DNA of 64,000 nucleotides from Halosegnis rubeus (GCF_009184545.1 NZ_QJOW01000005.1:62001-126000); one strand, 5' to 3'; counted from the stretch's first letter, positions 17,090 to 26,165 are shown. Notes: generated by a model from the sequence alone, not told the origin. Translations and numbers: made by a program.

Positions 17090-18244
17090 CTACGTGGAGT
17101 AGCCAGCGTACTCCATAAGTTGGTTGAAAATGTCAGTATCCATGACGGACCGATAGACCACGCCGGTGAGCATCCCGCCGGGATAGAACGTGCCGTTCAT
17201 CACGTGGTTGACCTTGTGGCAGTGCATCAGGTAGATGCCGGGGTCTGCATCGGCAGTAAATTCGATCGTGTGTCGTTCAGCGGGGGCGACGTTCGTGACG
17301 TCCATGTCGTGGCGGGCAGCCTCTGGAATCGTCCCGCCGTCCTTTTCGACACGCTGGAAGCGGTGGTTATGGATATGCATCGGGTGCGACATGTATCCAC
17401 CGTTGACGAGGTGGATGCGAACTGAGTCGCCCTCGTCGACGATGATCGGTGAGCCTTCTTCGGGGTGCAGCGTTCGGGGTGCGCTCTTCCCGTTGACGGT
17501 GAACACGTCCGGATTGCGACTGGCCGAATTGTATGTGAAGTCCGCCTCACCGGCCCACTTCCGCGGAACCCGCGAATCCCAGTCCTTGATCGTCATGAAG
17601 TATTCGCGGTCCGCCGGTTCGTAGCCTTCGGGATCAACTCGGTAGATCCCGTACATGCCCATGTCGATATGCCGGTGGGTCTGGAAGTGGCAATGGTAGA
17701 AATGCGTTCCAGGGACGTTAGCGGGAATCTCGTAGGTGTGTGTCTCCCCTGGCGGGACCTGAATCCCGGTCGTCGTCGGGACGCCGTCGTTCTCCCACGT
17801 CTTGCGAATTCCGTGGAAGTGAATCGTGTGGGGACGTCGGCCATCGGTGTTGTCGAGTGTCACCTCCATCGCGTTACCCTCGGTCGTTCTGAGAATTGGG
17901 CCTGGGACGCTGGGGTCGTTGTCGTCGGCCTGGAACGCCCAGACGCGTGGGAATTCGACGGGCCCACCCATTGTATCGAGCGGGTGGACGGCGTGGCGGG
18001 CCTGTTGAGTCCGCATCGTCACTCCACCACCCTGCTCGTCGACGTTGACGACTGTTGGAGGGCTGGTGTAGGGGAGATTAGGCGAGTCAGTTTGTGTCTG
18101 CGTGGCCGTATCGCTCGTTGCTGCTGGCTCGTTAGCTCCGCCCGCCGAACAGCCTGCTAACGAAGCGATACCCGTCGCGCCAGTTGCCGCGAGAAACTCA
18201 CGCCGGGACAGTCCGGTTCCGGGTGCGCCGAAACGTGTGGTCAT
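17090..18244 (-). CDS. two-domain multicopper oxidase, Tat lipoprotein
   Basis: A 384-residue copper oxidase exported by Tat (RR at residues 14-15) and anchored by a lipobox cysteine (C32). Copper-binding segments are HFHG (142-145), HCHFQTHRHIDMGM (184-197, type-1 site with axial Met), HPMHIHNH (287-294) and HCHKVNH (341-347). This layout fits small two-domain laccase/nitrite-reductase-type enzymes, which work as trimers and oxidise Cu(I), phenols or nitrite with reduction of O2. In domain 2 the residue after HCHxxxHxxxG is Thr, so that site may lack an axial Met. It stands alone, with 168 bases free upstream. It is the likely Cu(I) oxidase of the island. Confidence 0.93.
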   Translation of the reverse strand: MTTRFGAPGTGLSRREFLAATGATGIASLAGCSAGGANEPAATSDTATQTQTDSPNLPYTSPPTVVNVDEQGGGVTMRTQQARHAVHPLDTMGGPVEFPRVWAFQADDNDPSVPGPILRTTEGNAMEVTLDNTDGRRPHTIHFHGIRKTWENDGVPTTTGIQVPPGETHTYEIPANVPGTHFYHCHFQTHRHIDMGMYGIYRVDPEGYEPADREYFMTIKDWDSRVPRKWAGEADFTYNSASRNPDVFTVNGKSAPRTLHPEEGSPIIVDEGDSVRIHLVNGGYMSHPMHIHNHRFQRVEKDGGTIPEAARHDMDVTNVAPAERHTIEFTADADPGIYLMHCHKVNHVMNGTFYPGGMLTGVVYRSVMDTDIFNQLMEYAGYST

Positions 18245-18412
18245 GATACACTCGGCATTTTGGTTGGCCTAAACATAGGGCGACTGCGGTGTCCCAATTC
18301 ACGGGACAGTGCGTGGATATGTTCGGCAAAAGGCGAATGGAGATGGCGGCTTTTTATTTATACTTGTTCGCCGTTAGGAGTCTGAAATTGAGACGACAAA
18401 GTGGTCAGATTT

Positions 18413-19138
18413 TTAGAGTCCGCCCGTCGCCGTCAGATAGGCCCCTGCAAACTGCACCGCGTTATACGTCCCGTGAATCACAGCCGGCACTGTGAGGTTG
18501 TCCGTATACTCGTACGCTGCTCCCAGTACTAAGGCCAGGACGAATGCGATACCGATGTACACCAGTTTGCCTTCCCCTGACAACGAGAAGAGATGGATCG
18601 ATGCGAACAGAGCGCTTGCGAGGATGATTGCACGAGCCGGATGGAGACTTTCACGGAGGGTGCCCTGTACGAGGCCCCGGAACAACAGCTCTTCTCCCGG
18701 GCCGACTAACAGGAATTGAAGGGGGATCAGAAGAAGGAATACACTCGGATTTTGTCGCCCGACCTCGACGATCTGATTCTGAGCCGAGTTCAGACCGAGG
18801 GCTGTGATTACTGAGGACGCCACAAAGAGCAACCCCAGGATCGCTATACTCCCGCCAACAATCACTGCTCCATCACGCTTGTCAGGTGAACGAACTGGAA
18901 CGAATCCCAATCCGAGATCACGGCCTTTGAGATAAAGGATGGCGATGCCCCCAAACGTCACTCCTTGGAGGAAGAACGTGCTCACAACCAGTCTGAGGGC
19001 TGGGCGCGACGCGAGGTCGACTCCGAACAACCCGACTACCGTCGCGACGGCAAGGATTACGATAGCCCCCGCGACGTATGATCCATACGTGAGACCAATC
19101 GCCGAGGCGACAGACCGGAAACGAGATATCGACGACAT
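18413..19138 (-). CDS. CPBP-family intramembrane metalloprotease
   Basis: A 241-residue membrane protein with about seven helices and the CPBP/Abi (type II CAAX protease-like) motifs. They are GPGEELLFRGLVQG (glutamate pair and arginine), FASIHLFSL (histidine) and VPAVIHGTYNAVQF (histidine and asparagine). These residues line an intramembrane active site. Members mature prenylated proteins, protect bacteriocin producers or have unknown substrates. The gene is monocistronic and no substrate is nearby. Confidence 0.9.
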   Translation of the reverse strand: MSSISRFRSVASAIGLTYGSYVAGAIVILAVATVVGLFGVDLASRPALRLVVSTFFLQGVTFGGIAILYLKGRDLGLGFVPVRSPDKRDGAVIVGGSIAILGLLFVASSVITALGLNSAQNQIVEVGRQNPSVFLLLIPLQFLLVGPGEELLFRGLVQGTLRESLHPARAIILASALFASIHLFSLSGEGKLVYIGIAFVLALVLGAAYEYTDNLTVPAVIHGTYNAVQFAGAYLTATGGL

Positions 19139-19236
19139 TAATCAGATGTGAGCGTAGGGCTCCACCCTACAAGCTGGCTTCGATAGGTCGATTCCGGCGC
19201 TATTCATTCCAAGACATCCCGCGGTAGTGATTTTGT

Positions 19237-19680
19237 TCATAGCTGACGTTCAGGTTCGACGAGGTTGGATCCAGCGAGGACTGTAATTATCACGAGCACG
19301 AACGCGATGAGTGAGAGATTCGGAATTGTAAGTCCGAGCACCGGAGCCTGCCACTGGACAACTGCACAGGGGCCAGCAAAGGTGCATGAGGCCGTCGTTG
19401 CTTGGAGTACGGAGTGATATCCCGCGATTGAAGCTCCCACCACGGATAGTGGCACGACTGTTCGCCAGATTGTGTTGTGGCTCTCGAGGGCGGCAACGCC
19501 GAGAACGACGACAAGCGGATACATGAGGATACGTTGGTACCAGCAGAGGGTACACGGAACGAGACCGAGGCCGAGACTGAACCAGAGGCTTCCCAGGGTT
19601 GCAATCGCCGCGACGCCTGCCCCGCCTGCAAGCCAGAATCGTCCGTCGGACATCCATGACTCAGTTTGATCCAGCTGCAT
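19237..19680 (-). CDS. dsbB: DsbB-like disulfide bond formation protein
   Basis: A 147-residue, four-helix membrane protein that re-oxidises DsbA with quinone. The first redox pair is PCTLCWYQR (C43, C46) and the second is C99/C105 in ASCTFAGPC, both on outside-facing loops as in DsbB. The start at 19680 overlaps the end of the dsbA gene by 20 bases. A second ATG at 19653 would remove the overlap and lose only ten residues. Translational coupling to dsbA and the matching functions make this pair very likely to work together in folding secreted cuproproteins. Confidence 0.92.
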   Translation of the reverse strand: MQLDQTESWMSDGRFWLAGGAGVAAIATLGSLWFSLGLGLVPCTLCWYQRILMYPLVVVLGVAALESHNTIWRTVVPLSVVGASIAGYHSVLQATTASCTFAGPCAVVQWQAPVLGLTIPNLSLIAFVLVIITVLAGSNLVEPERQL

Positions 19681-20647
19681 CTTCGATCAGCTGTCTTACT
19701 CGCTCTTCGTTTCCGAGTGGATTGACCGTCATGCCATCGATGAGGAGCGTGGGTGTGGCATCGACACCGACATCGCTCGCAGCCCTGTCAGTCGCCCGCA
19801 GCGCGTCGTCATACTGATTTTCTTGGATGGCCGTGCGGACCGACGCTGTCTCGGAGACGCCTGCGGCCTGAGCAAACTCGACCAATCTCTCGGCGGTCGC
19901 CCACTGGTCGCTCTCGGGTGGTTGATTCCCGAACACGTATTCGTGAAACGCCCAGTATGAGGCTGGGTCGGTGTTCCAGACGGCTAATCCGGCCTGACCG
20001 GCTGCCGGTGCATCGGGGCCCAAAAATGGGTCGCCACCGATATATGCCAGATTGCGGAACTCGAGCGCAATTGTTCCTGGTTCCACGTAGTCCGTCACGA
20101 GTTGTGAAAGCATCTCCGTACTGAACTGGGCGCAGTACGGACACTTCCAGCTCCCGAAGTATGTGACCATGACATCGGCATCAGCAGACCCCATCGTCGC
20201 ATAGCGGAAGTCTCCAGGCGAGTCGGGAATCGGGGCAGTGGTAACGGCACCCGTATCACCTCCAGCAGTCGCGCCGTCATCCGGCTCAGTGCTCGTATTG
20301 TTAGAGAGAGCGGTGGCGCCGATCACGAGACCGGCAGTGGCGGCACCACCACCGCCGAGGAGAAGCTGTCGGCGGGTTAGTCCTCCGACAGCAGCTCCAA
20401 CACCTCCCTCGGAGAGCCGCTCTGAGAACGTGAGTGAATCAACGGCTGTCTCAGCCCGTTTGTAATCCACACCTGAGAGGTCGTCGGGGTGCGCGACGAG
20501 CCAGTGTCTGTAGAGCTGCTCGTCAGTCTCGTCACCGAGTTGTTCGCCACAATAATGGCAGGCGCTGTGAACGTTCCATGTGTGGTCACGCGCTGCTCCA
20601 GCTGTTTCGAATTGATCTGTACAGATCGGGCAGGTATGGGCAGTCAT
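19661..20647 (-). CDS. DsbA-like thiol oxidase with N-terminal zinc fingers
   Basis: A 328-residue protein with an odd build. Residues 1-55 contain two C2H2-like fingers (CPIC with HTWNVH; CHYC with HWLVAH). Residues 90-115 hold a Tat-like RR and a hydrophobic helix (TRRQLLLGGGGAATAGLVIG). Residues 145-328 are a DsbA/thioredoxin fold with CPYC (C169, C172) and the cis-proline loop VDATPTLLIDG. It would sit in the membrane with the DsbA domain outside and the fingers in the cytoplasm. DsbA oxidises cysteine pairs in exported proteins. It is coupled to dsbB. The fingers may bind nucleic acid, protein or metal. Confidence 0.9.
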   Translation of the reverse strand: MTAHTCPICTDQFETAGAARDHTWNVHSACHYCGEQLGDETDEQLYRHWLVAHPDDLSGVDYKRAETAVDSLTFSERLSEGGVGAAVGGLTRRQLLLGGGGAATAGLVIGATALSNNTSTEPDDGATAGGDTGAVTTAPIPDSPGDFRYATMGSADADVMVTYFGSWKCPYCAQFSTEMLSQLVTDYVEPGTIALEFRNLAYIGGDPFLGPDAPAAGQAGLAVWNTDPASYWAFHEYVFGNQPPESDQWATAERLVEFAQAAGVSETASVRTAIQENQYDDALRATDRAASDVGVDATPTLLIDGMTVNPLGNEERVRQLIEDAAGSN

Positions 20648-20751
20648 TCGTGATCACTACTCCAAGTGTAGATTTCATAGGCTCCGTGTTCTGCTCTCAT
20701 AGTGAGCTGAATCGTCGGTATCTGTGGCATTGTGTTATACGCAAGGGGTCA

Positions 20752-21267
20752 TCAGCGGCGGAGATATGCGACGAGGCAGGTCGTCAGGAGACAGAGGAGA
20801 ATGAGAATTGCCACGCCCAGATGCGTCGTCACGATGGTCGGTTGGAGATCTTCCGTGACGGTCAATCCTCCGAGGATAACCTGTAACGGAAGGAGGACGA
20901 GAGCGGCCGTGGCCGACCATTTGACAATCGGGGTATTACGGTGTGTCACCCACGCTCCAAGGGTCGTGCCGACGATCAGAACCCCGGCCGTCATCGCCAG
21001 TCCACGGTGAGCCCACTCAGCGAAGATTTGGAGTGCAGAGTATGGCGAGTTAGCAATGATCTCGGGTTGAAGGAAGGGGACCCACGTCCCGTAGCAGGTC
21101 GGCCAATCGGGACAGGAAAGTCCAGCACCGATTGCACTGGTGTAGGCTCCAAGAAGCATCACAATATACGTCACTAGTAGCGTCAAACTGGCGATATGCC
21201 TGTACTCGACCGGAATCCTTGAAATCGCGGTTCGTATATCGTGCCTGCGGAGTCGGGCTTGAGACAT
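20752..21267 (-). CDS. ctaA: half-size heme A synthase (CtaA/COX15)
   Basis: A 171-residue, four-helix protein corresponding to one half of bacterial CtaA, which turns heme O into heme A for aa3-type oxidases. Visible family features are GAYTSAIGAGLSCPDWPTC (a loop with a cysteine pair), EWAHRG (Glu and His of the heme site) and TTHLGVAIL (second His). Half-size enzymes are known in archaea and are thought to dimerise. The ATG at 21267 was chosen because it precedes a typical N-terminus (MSQARLRRHD), while the in-frame sequence upstream is not protein-like. It stands apart from the dsbAB pair. Confidence 0.9.
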   Translation of the reverse strand: MSQARLRRHDIRTAISRIPVEYRHIASLTLLVTYIVMLLGAYTSAIGAGLSCPDWPTCYGTWVPFLQPEIIANSPYSALQIFAEWAHRGLAMTAGVLIVGTTLGAWVTHRNTPIVKWSATAALVLLPLQVILGGLTVTEDLQPTIVTTHLGVAILILLCLLTTCLVAYLRR

Positions 21268-21439
21268 AATATTGGGTAGGGACGTTGACTTGCGGTGTGA
21301 CGAGTTGATGTCTTGGAGACAAAGTGTTAAGCCGGATTCCCAGCGAGTGGGACACCGCCTGCTATTCATTGAGGAGCCGTCTCATGATACTGTTAAGAAG
21401 ACACACGGTTTGTAGGGAAAACCCCTATATGCCAATAGT

Positions 21440-22402
21440 ATGATGGCTCAAGAACATACCCAGGAACGGTCAATAGATGAACGCGACCGCGAGGTGAAGT
21501 CTGCCAACGACAACATCTGTCCCGAGTGTCAGGGTCATATTACACGGACTAGCGACAGCGGTGAGGCGACCTGCGAAAGCTGTGGGTTGGTTTTTGAAGA
21601 TAATCCAATCGACCACGGTCCTGAGTGGCGTGCGTTCACTTCAGAGGAACGCGATGAAAAGAGTCGGGTCGGGGCTCCGACGACGCAGCTGATGCACGAT
21701 AAGGGTCTGAGTACGACTATCGGCTGGCAGGACAAGGATGCCTACGGACAGGCTGTCTCTGGTCGCAAACGTGCTCAATTACAGCGCCTCCGGACGTGGG
21801 ACGAGCGGTTCCGTACGAAGGATGCTCACGAGCGGAATCTCAAGCAAGCGCTCGGGGAGATCAGCCGCATGGCGTCCGCTCTGGGACTTCCTGAATCGGT
21901 TCGGGAAACTGCAGGCGTCCTGTACCGGCGTGCTGTGGAGCAGAACCTGCTCCCCGGTCGCTCGATCGAGGGTATGTCGACGGCGTCGTTGTATGCGGCT
22001 GCTCGACAGCACGGAATGCCACGGCCGCTGACGGAGTTCGCCGATGTCAGCCGTGTCGAGAAAATCCGGATCCAGCGAGCGTACCGATATCTGTCCCGAG
22101 AACTTGGGCTGGAGATCGAGCCGGAGGATCCCATGCAATATATTCCACAATTCGCGTCATCGCTCGACGTGAGCGACGAAGCAGAACGGCGCTCTCGAGA
22201 ACTGCTTGAGGTAGCTACAGATAATGCCGTCCACAGTGGAAAGAGTCCAGCCGGGTTGGCGGCTGCCGCTCTGTATGCTGCGACCCACCTCACGAACGAA
22301 CAGCTCACACAGGAGACGGTGAGTGAGGTCGCCCACGTCAGTCGAGTCACGATCCGAAATCGATACCAAGAGCTTCTCGAGGTGTACGCGCAGTATGACT
22401 GA
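21440..22402 (+). CDS. tfb: transcription initiation factor TFB (paralog 1)
   Basis: A 320-residue complete TFB. The N-terminal zinc ribbon has CPEC (residues about 31-34) and CESC (about 50-53), followed by the B-finger/reader segment GPEWRAFTSEERDEKSRVGAPTT. Two cyclin-like repeats follow, with the GRSIEGMSTASLYAAARQ and GKSPAGLAAAALYAATHL signatures that mark each repeat. TFB brings RNA polymerase to TBP-bound TATA boxes. Haloarchaea carry several TFBs with different promoter choices. A second copy starts at 63172. ATGATG at the start gives two equivalent initiation codons. Confidence 0.97.
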   Translation: MMAQEHTQERSIDERDREVKSANDNICPECQGHITRTSDSGEATCESCGLVFEDNPIDHGPEWRAFTSEERDEKSRVGAPTTQLMHDKGLSTTIGWQDKDAYGQAVSGRKRAQLQRLRTWDERFRTKDAHERNLKQALGEISRMASALGLPESVRETAGVLYRRAVEQNLLPGRSIEGMSTASLYAAARQHGMPRPLTEFADVSRVEKIRIQRAYRYLSRELGLEIEPEDPMQYIPQFASSLDVSDEAERRSRELLEVATDNAVHSGKSPAGLAAAALYAATHLTNEQLTQETVSEVAHVSRVTIRNRYQELLEVYAQYD

Positions 22403-22462
22403 CCGGATAGCCCCTGCCGGGCGAAATCCAGCTACTGAGTGGGTCATGATACGATATTTACC

Positions 22463-22690
22463 ATGAGCGAGTTCTCAATACAGACCGAGGTCGAGATATT
22501 GGAGCTGCTCGTTGATGAGTCACCGTGCCATGTGATGGAGATCACTAACGCCGTCGATGGACACCCGATCACCATTGACCAAACGTGTGCTCACCTCCAT
22601 AGTGAGGGCTGTATTGTTCCACTGGGGAGGGGTCTCTACGAGATCACAGACGCAGGCGAACAACGACTCGAAATTCAGCACGATTCATAA
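22463..22690 (+). CDS. small winged-helix protein
   Basis: A 75-residue DNA-binding-like protein: IQTEVEILELLVDESPCHVMEITNAV (helices 1-2), HPITIDQTCAHLHSEGCIVPLG (recognition helix) and the wing YEITDAGEQRLEIQ. The layout resembles the small haloarchaeal winged-helix proteins related to PhiH-like repressors. The ATG at 22463 gives a natural start; an in-frame GTG at 22439 is less likely. It follows TFB by 60 bases on the same strand. The target is unknown. Confidence 0.75.
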   Translation: MSEFSIQTEVEILELLVDESPCHVMEITNAVDGHPITIDQTCAHLHSEGCIVPLGRGLYEITDAGEQRLEIQHDS

Positions 22691-22830
22691 TTGTGTCACC
22701 ATGTCTCCCCTCTTTCGATGGATCGACCGTCATGACTCTGGAACCACGATCCCGACTGAGTTCGTGGGACCAATGGGATGCCTCTCCAGCAATCGGACAC
22801 CATATCCCGAGGACCACGTATTATCGAATA

Positions 22831-23208
22831 ATGGGAGATGATTCAGTGTCGTCCGAGGACACTCCGGAGGTACAGGATGTCCTTGATGCGCTGGATGATC
22901 CCGCGTGTCGGGCTATTCTCCAGGAAACTATCGAACCAATGACTGCGAACGAACTCCTCGACGCATGTGACATCCCCAAGTCGACGCTGTATCGAAAATT
23001 AGAACTCCTCAGTTCCGCTTCCCTCGTTCGAGAACAGGAGACGATCAACCCCGGAGGTGGACGGGTTACCTACTACGAGCGGTCGTTCGAGGACGTCACG
23101 ATCTCTATGGACGACACAGGTACGTTTTCGGTGAGCGTCGATCGGCCGCCGAAATCTACAGACGAACGGCTTGCAGATATCTGGTCGATGATGGGGGACG
23201 AAGTATGA
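22831..23208 (+). CDS. winged-helix regulator of a membrane-protein pair (copy 2)
   Basis: A 125-residue ArsR-like regulator with a clear winged helix: VLDALDDPACRAILQ, then MTANELLDACDIPKSTLYRKLELLSSASLV, then a wing NPGGGRVTYYERSFEDVTI. It is similar in length and plan to the regulator at 4494-4844. The ATG at 22831 is preferred over a frame starting at 22693 because the upstream stretch is not protein-like. The stop overlaps the start of the next gene (ATGA), so the two products are translationally coupled. Confidence 0.87.
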   Translation: MGDDSVSSEDTPEVQDVLDALDDPACRAILQETIEPMTANELLDACDIPKSTLYRKLELLSSASLVREQETINPGGGRVTYYERSFEDVTISMDDTGTFSVSVDRPPKSTDERLADIWSMMGDEV

Positions 23209-23483
23209 ACGGCGTCATCACGGCGATTGCAGTCGTCAAGTTCGTAATCCTGCTTCTCGGTGGCGGGATTACCTATATTGCATTTAAAGCCTATCGACGT
23301 ACGGGTGCGGATTCGCTACGTGTCCTTGGTGTCGGGTTCGGTATCATCACACTCGGGGCAATTCTAACTGGCGTGGCCAACCAGTTCTTTTCTGTCGGAT
23401 TGGCCCTCGGCGTGCTCATCAACAGCCTGTTCGTCGCCCTTGGCCTCGCGGTCATCATGTACTCGCTGTATATCCAGAAATGA
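23205..23483 (+). CDS. three-helix membrane protein paired with a winged-helix regulator (copy 2)
   Basis: A 92-residue protein of three membrane helices (VVKFVILLLGGGITYIAF; VLGVGFGIITLGAILTG; LFVALGLAVIMYSLYI) and a short basic loop (KAYRRTGADS). It is a paralog of the product at 4848-5123. It starts within the stop of the winged-helix gene and its own stop overlaps the ATG of the next gene at 23480, so three genes form one tight operon. A sensor that tethers the regulator is a reasonable guess, without direct support. Confidence 0.82.
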   Translation: MNGVITAIAVVKFVILLLGGGITYIAFKAYRRTGADSLRVLGVGFGIITLGAILTGVANQFFSVGLALGVLINSLFVALGLAVIMYSLYIQK

Positions 23484-24802
23484 ACCCCGTTCCGAATGTT
23501 GCCGTTCCTGATCTCCGTCGGGGTAGCTACCTAATCCTTTTCGGCGTTGTTCTGTTCGTTCTCACGCTTGTTAGCAGTGCAATGCTCGCCCCTGCGATTG
23601 GGACGGCTTCGGAGACAGACCAGACGTCCCGAACCTTGGTCGGGTCTCAGGGGGGTGGCCCAGGCTGGCACGAATACGGCAGCGTCTATCTTCTCAACGG
23701 GACGAACACTACCTGGCGTGAATCGAGTGCTGATAGCTATTTTGACGTCACACAAACGGAGAACGGAACAGTGTTAGCCGGGTTCATGGACAGCGGGTAC
23801 GCTTCGTGCGGACCGTACGAGTCTCCCTGTACCCGAACGGGATTCCGAGTCATTGACCCCGGGAAAGACCTGCAGGTGGTTTCGGAGTATAGCTTCCCGG
23901 TGCGAACGAACAAGAACAGCGAAGTCCACGATGTCGAACGACTCGAATCGGGAGAATACTTGGTCACCGATATGGAGTACGAGCGTATCTTTACTGTCAA
24001 GAACGGCGAAGTCACGTGGCAGTGGAATGCGAGTTCGTTCTACGACGCCCCACAAGATCCGACGACGACCGACTGGCTGCACATCAACGACGTGGACGTC
24101 ATCGGCTCTGGGCGCTATCTCGTCTCAGTACGGAATGCCAACCAGCTACTCGTTATCGAGCGCGGCGAGGGCGTCGTTGAGGTTATCAATGAGGATACGA
24201 CCGATTCGAACGATGCCAATTGCCGGAAATCCGGCCAGTTGAACGACTATGACAATGATGGCGATATTCGATGCGGTGACCCCGACGTGCTCAACCACCA
24301 GCACAACCCCCAGTGGCTCGGGGATGGTGCCGTCCTCGTTGCCGACAGCGAGAACGACCGAGTCGTGGAACTGCATCGAACGGAGGGCGGTAAATGGGAG
24401 CCAGCGTGGGCTCTTGATCGGGCAGCGGGTGTCGAGCTCGATTGGCCCCGGGATGCGGATCGCCTCCCGAACGGAAACACGCTTATCACCGACACGCTCA
24501 ACCGGCGACTCGTAGAGGTCGACGAATCCGGGACTGTCGTCTGGAGCGTTCGAACAGAGCGTATCCCATACGAAGCCGACCGACTGCCCTACGGTGAGTC
24601 TGTCGGAGCCCCGAAGTACACGACTAACGGAAGCAGCGTCGACAGCCCTGACGCCGGCGTGCCGGTTCTCTCACTACTGCTGGTCGGGCTTCGGGCAGTC
24701 GTTCCGTCAACGCCATTCTGGTTCCGGGAACCACAACTTGGACTGACGCTTGTCTCTACACTCCTCATTGTCGTCGGCGGAGTTGATCGTATTCGTAACT
24801 AA
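23480..24802 (+). CDS. arylsulfotransferase-like beta-propeller membrane protein
   Basis: A 440-residue protein with an N-terminal anchor (YLILFGVVLFVLTLVSSAML), a propeller domain outside the cell (about residues 60-390) and a C-terminal helix (LGLTLVSTLLIVVGGV). Propeller blades show phrases typical of the arylsulfotransferase (ASST) family: LHINDVDVIGSGRYLVSVRN, NHQHNPQWLGDGAVLVADSEN and DWPRDADRLPNGNTLITDT. The His in HDVERL or NHQHN may be the sulfate-carrying residue. ASSTs move sulfate between phenols, but many archaeal relatives are simply propeller proteins. It is coupled to the regulator/membrane pair before it. Confidence 0.78.
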   Translation: MNPVPNVAVPDLRRGSYLILFGVVLFVLTLVSSAMLAPAIGTASETDQTSRTLVGSQGGGPGWHEYGSVYLLNGTNTTWRESSADSYFDVTQTENGTVLAGFMDSGYASCGPYESPCTRTGFRVIDPGKDLQVVSEYSFPVRTNKNSEVHDVERLESGEYLVTDMEYERIFTVKNGEVTWQWNASSFYDAPQDPTTTDWLHINDVDVIGSGRYLVSVRNANQLLVIERGEGVVEVINEDTTDSNDANCRKSGQLNDYDNDGDIRCGDPDVLNHQHNPQWLGDGAVLVADSENDRVVELHRTEGGKWEPAWALDRAAGVELDWPRDADRLPNGNTLITDTLNRRLVEVDESGTVVWSVRTERIPYEADRLPYGESVGAPKYTTNGSSVDSPDAGVPVLSLLLVGLRAVVPSTPFWFREPQLGLTLVSTLLIVVGGVDRIRN

Positions 24803-25206
24803 ATTTCCTCTCGAAGCCAGTCGAGAGCTCGCTCGCGTTTCTTGATGTCGAAATATCGCATTTCGTTGGGGGCGACTGGCCAGATCGGTCGGATTGCATA
24901 CCACCAGTCGAACAGGAGTTTTGCCCATCGTGTATCGCCGACTGCGGCGTACCGGTCGATATCGAACTCAGGGCCGTACCGGAGATCGGGAACCACCCCG
25001 TGGAGGTGTGTGAGAAACGCCCTGAACGTCCAGTTCGGAACTTCCTCGTACACGTGGATGTACCCGTGCTTATCGCTCTTTTCGACGAGGAGTGAGTACA
25101 GCTCTTGATAGCCTGTTCGCGTGCCCTTCCCGACGCGAATCGCAATGAGGTTCTCGTTCGTCTCGTCCAACACCTCGAACATTTGATCGGGTGCTGTGTG
25201 GGACAT
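24799..25206 (-). CDS. SpoIIAA-like (STAS-fold) protein
   Basis: A 135-residue protein resembling the SpoIIAA-like family: MFEVLDETNENLIAIRVGKG, a central HGYIHVYEEVPNWTFRAFLTHLHG, and VGDTRWAKLLFDWWYAIRPIW with KKRERALDWLREEI at the end. The family has a STAS-like fold, binds hydrophobic ligands and has no settled function. It is the last gene of the zinc/cadmium operon, two bases after the CDF gene. Its end overlaps the arylsulfotransferase-like gene by four bases on the other strand. Confidence 0.85.
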   Translation of the reverse strand: MSHTAPDQMFEVLDETNENLIAIRVGKGTRTGYQELYSLLVEKSDKHGYIHVYEEVPNWTFRAFLTHLHGVVPDLRYGPEFDIDRYAAVGDTRWAKLLFDWWYAIRPIWPVAPNEMRYFDIKKRERALDWLREEI

Positions 25207-25208
25207 CG

Positions 25209-26144
25209 TTAGTGGGAGTGATTCGTCGTACCGACAGGGTCAGTATCGGGATCGGTACGCCCGACGAGCTCCACGGTTGCGTGGTCGATTCCTCGATTCG
25301 TGAGATAGTCGTGAACCCGTGACTGGATTCTCCGTTGCTCCTCGAGTGTGGTCGACGTATCTGTCAGTCGGACGGTTGCGACGGTGAGTTGACTACAGAC
25401 TTGCCAGACGTGGAGATCCTCAATCTGGTCGACGCCATCGAGTGTCGTCAATTCATCCCGGAGTTCTTCGGACGACACCGGGCTCCGTTCCAACAGGATC
25501 GAGGTGCTTTCCCGGAGGACGTTCCCGGCCGACGCGAGCACCAGCAGCCCAATGAGTACGGCCGCCACAGGGTCTGCGATGGGGAGATCGAACACTGCGA
25601 CGGCGGCGGTCGAGACGATTACCGCAACAGAGCCACCGGCGTCACCGAGCAGGTGGTAGAACGCCCCGCGCTCGTTGAGACTCATCTCACCACCCTGCAA
25701 CACGTACACGGAGCCGATGTTTACCAGCAGGCCACCCGTAGCGATGATCAGCGTCAACTCGGGATTGATCGCCACTGGCTCAAGGAACCGCTGGTAGGAC
25801 TCCCAGACGATGTATCCGACCATTGGAAGGAGCAAGACGCCGTTCAGGAAGGCCGCAACCGGCTCCAGTCGGTGGAGACCGTACGACCACGCCTCGCCAC
25901 CCTCGAACCGTTCGGCGGTGTAGCTCGCGCCGAACGCCATCGCGTACGCCAGCATATCGAACAGCATGTGGAGTGCGTCGCTGATAAGCGCGACCGACCC
26001 GAACAGGAGTCCACCAGCCAGTTCGATGACGAATCCAAAGAAATTGACGACCGCGACGAGCGCAAGCCGACGCGTACTGCCACTTGATTTAGACGGGAGG
26101 TTGTGCTCTGCGGTCTCCTCATCAGTATGCTCGTGAAGGGTCAT
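25209..26144 (-). CDS. cation diffusion facilitator (CzcD/ZitB-like)
   Basis: A 311-residue zinc/cobalt/cadmium-proton antiporter. Six membrane helices are expected, with the metal site formed by SDALHMLFD in helix 2 (D, H, D) and YHLLGDAGG in helix 5 (H, D). The ends are histidine-rich (N-terminal LHEHTDEETAEHN; C-terminal TNHSH). The cytoplasmic C-terminal domain has the CDF pattern LDGVDQIEDLHVWQVCSQLTVATVRL. It lies in the efflux operon with a P-type ATPase upstream and a SpoIIAA-like gene downstream, consistent with export of the same metals. Confidence 0.95.
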   Translation of the reverse strand: MTLHEHTDEETAEHNLPSKSSGSTRRLALVAVVNFFGFVIELAGGLLFGSVALISDALHMLFDMLAYAMAFGASYTAERFEGGEAWSYGLHRLEPVAAFLNGVLLLPMVGYIVWESYQRFLEPVAINPELTLIIATGGLLVNIGSVYVLQGGEMSLNERGAFYHLLGDAGGSVAVIVSTAAVAVFDLPIADPVAAVLIGLLVLASAGNVLRESTSILLERSPVSSEELRDELTTLDGVDQIEDLHVWQVCSQLTVATVRLTDTSTTLEEQRRIQSRVHDYLTNRGIDHATVELVGRTDPDTDPVGTTNHSH

Positions 26145-26165
26145 AAGTTCACATTAGAGGGGGTT

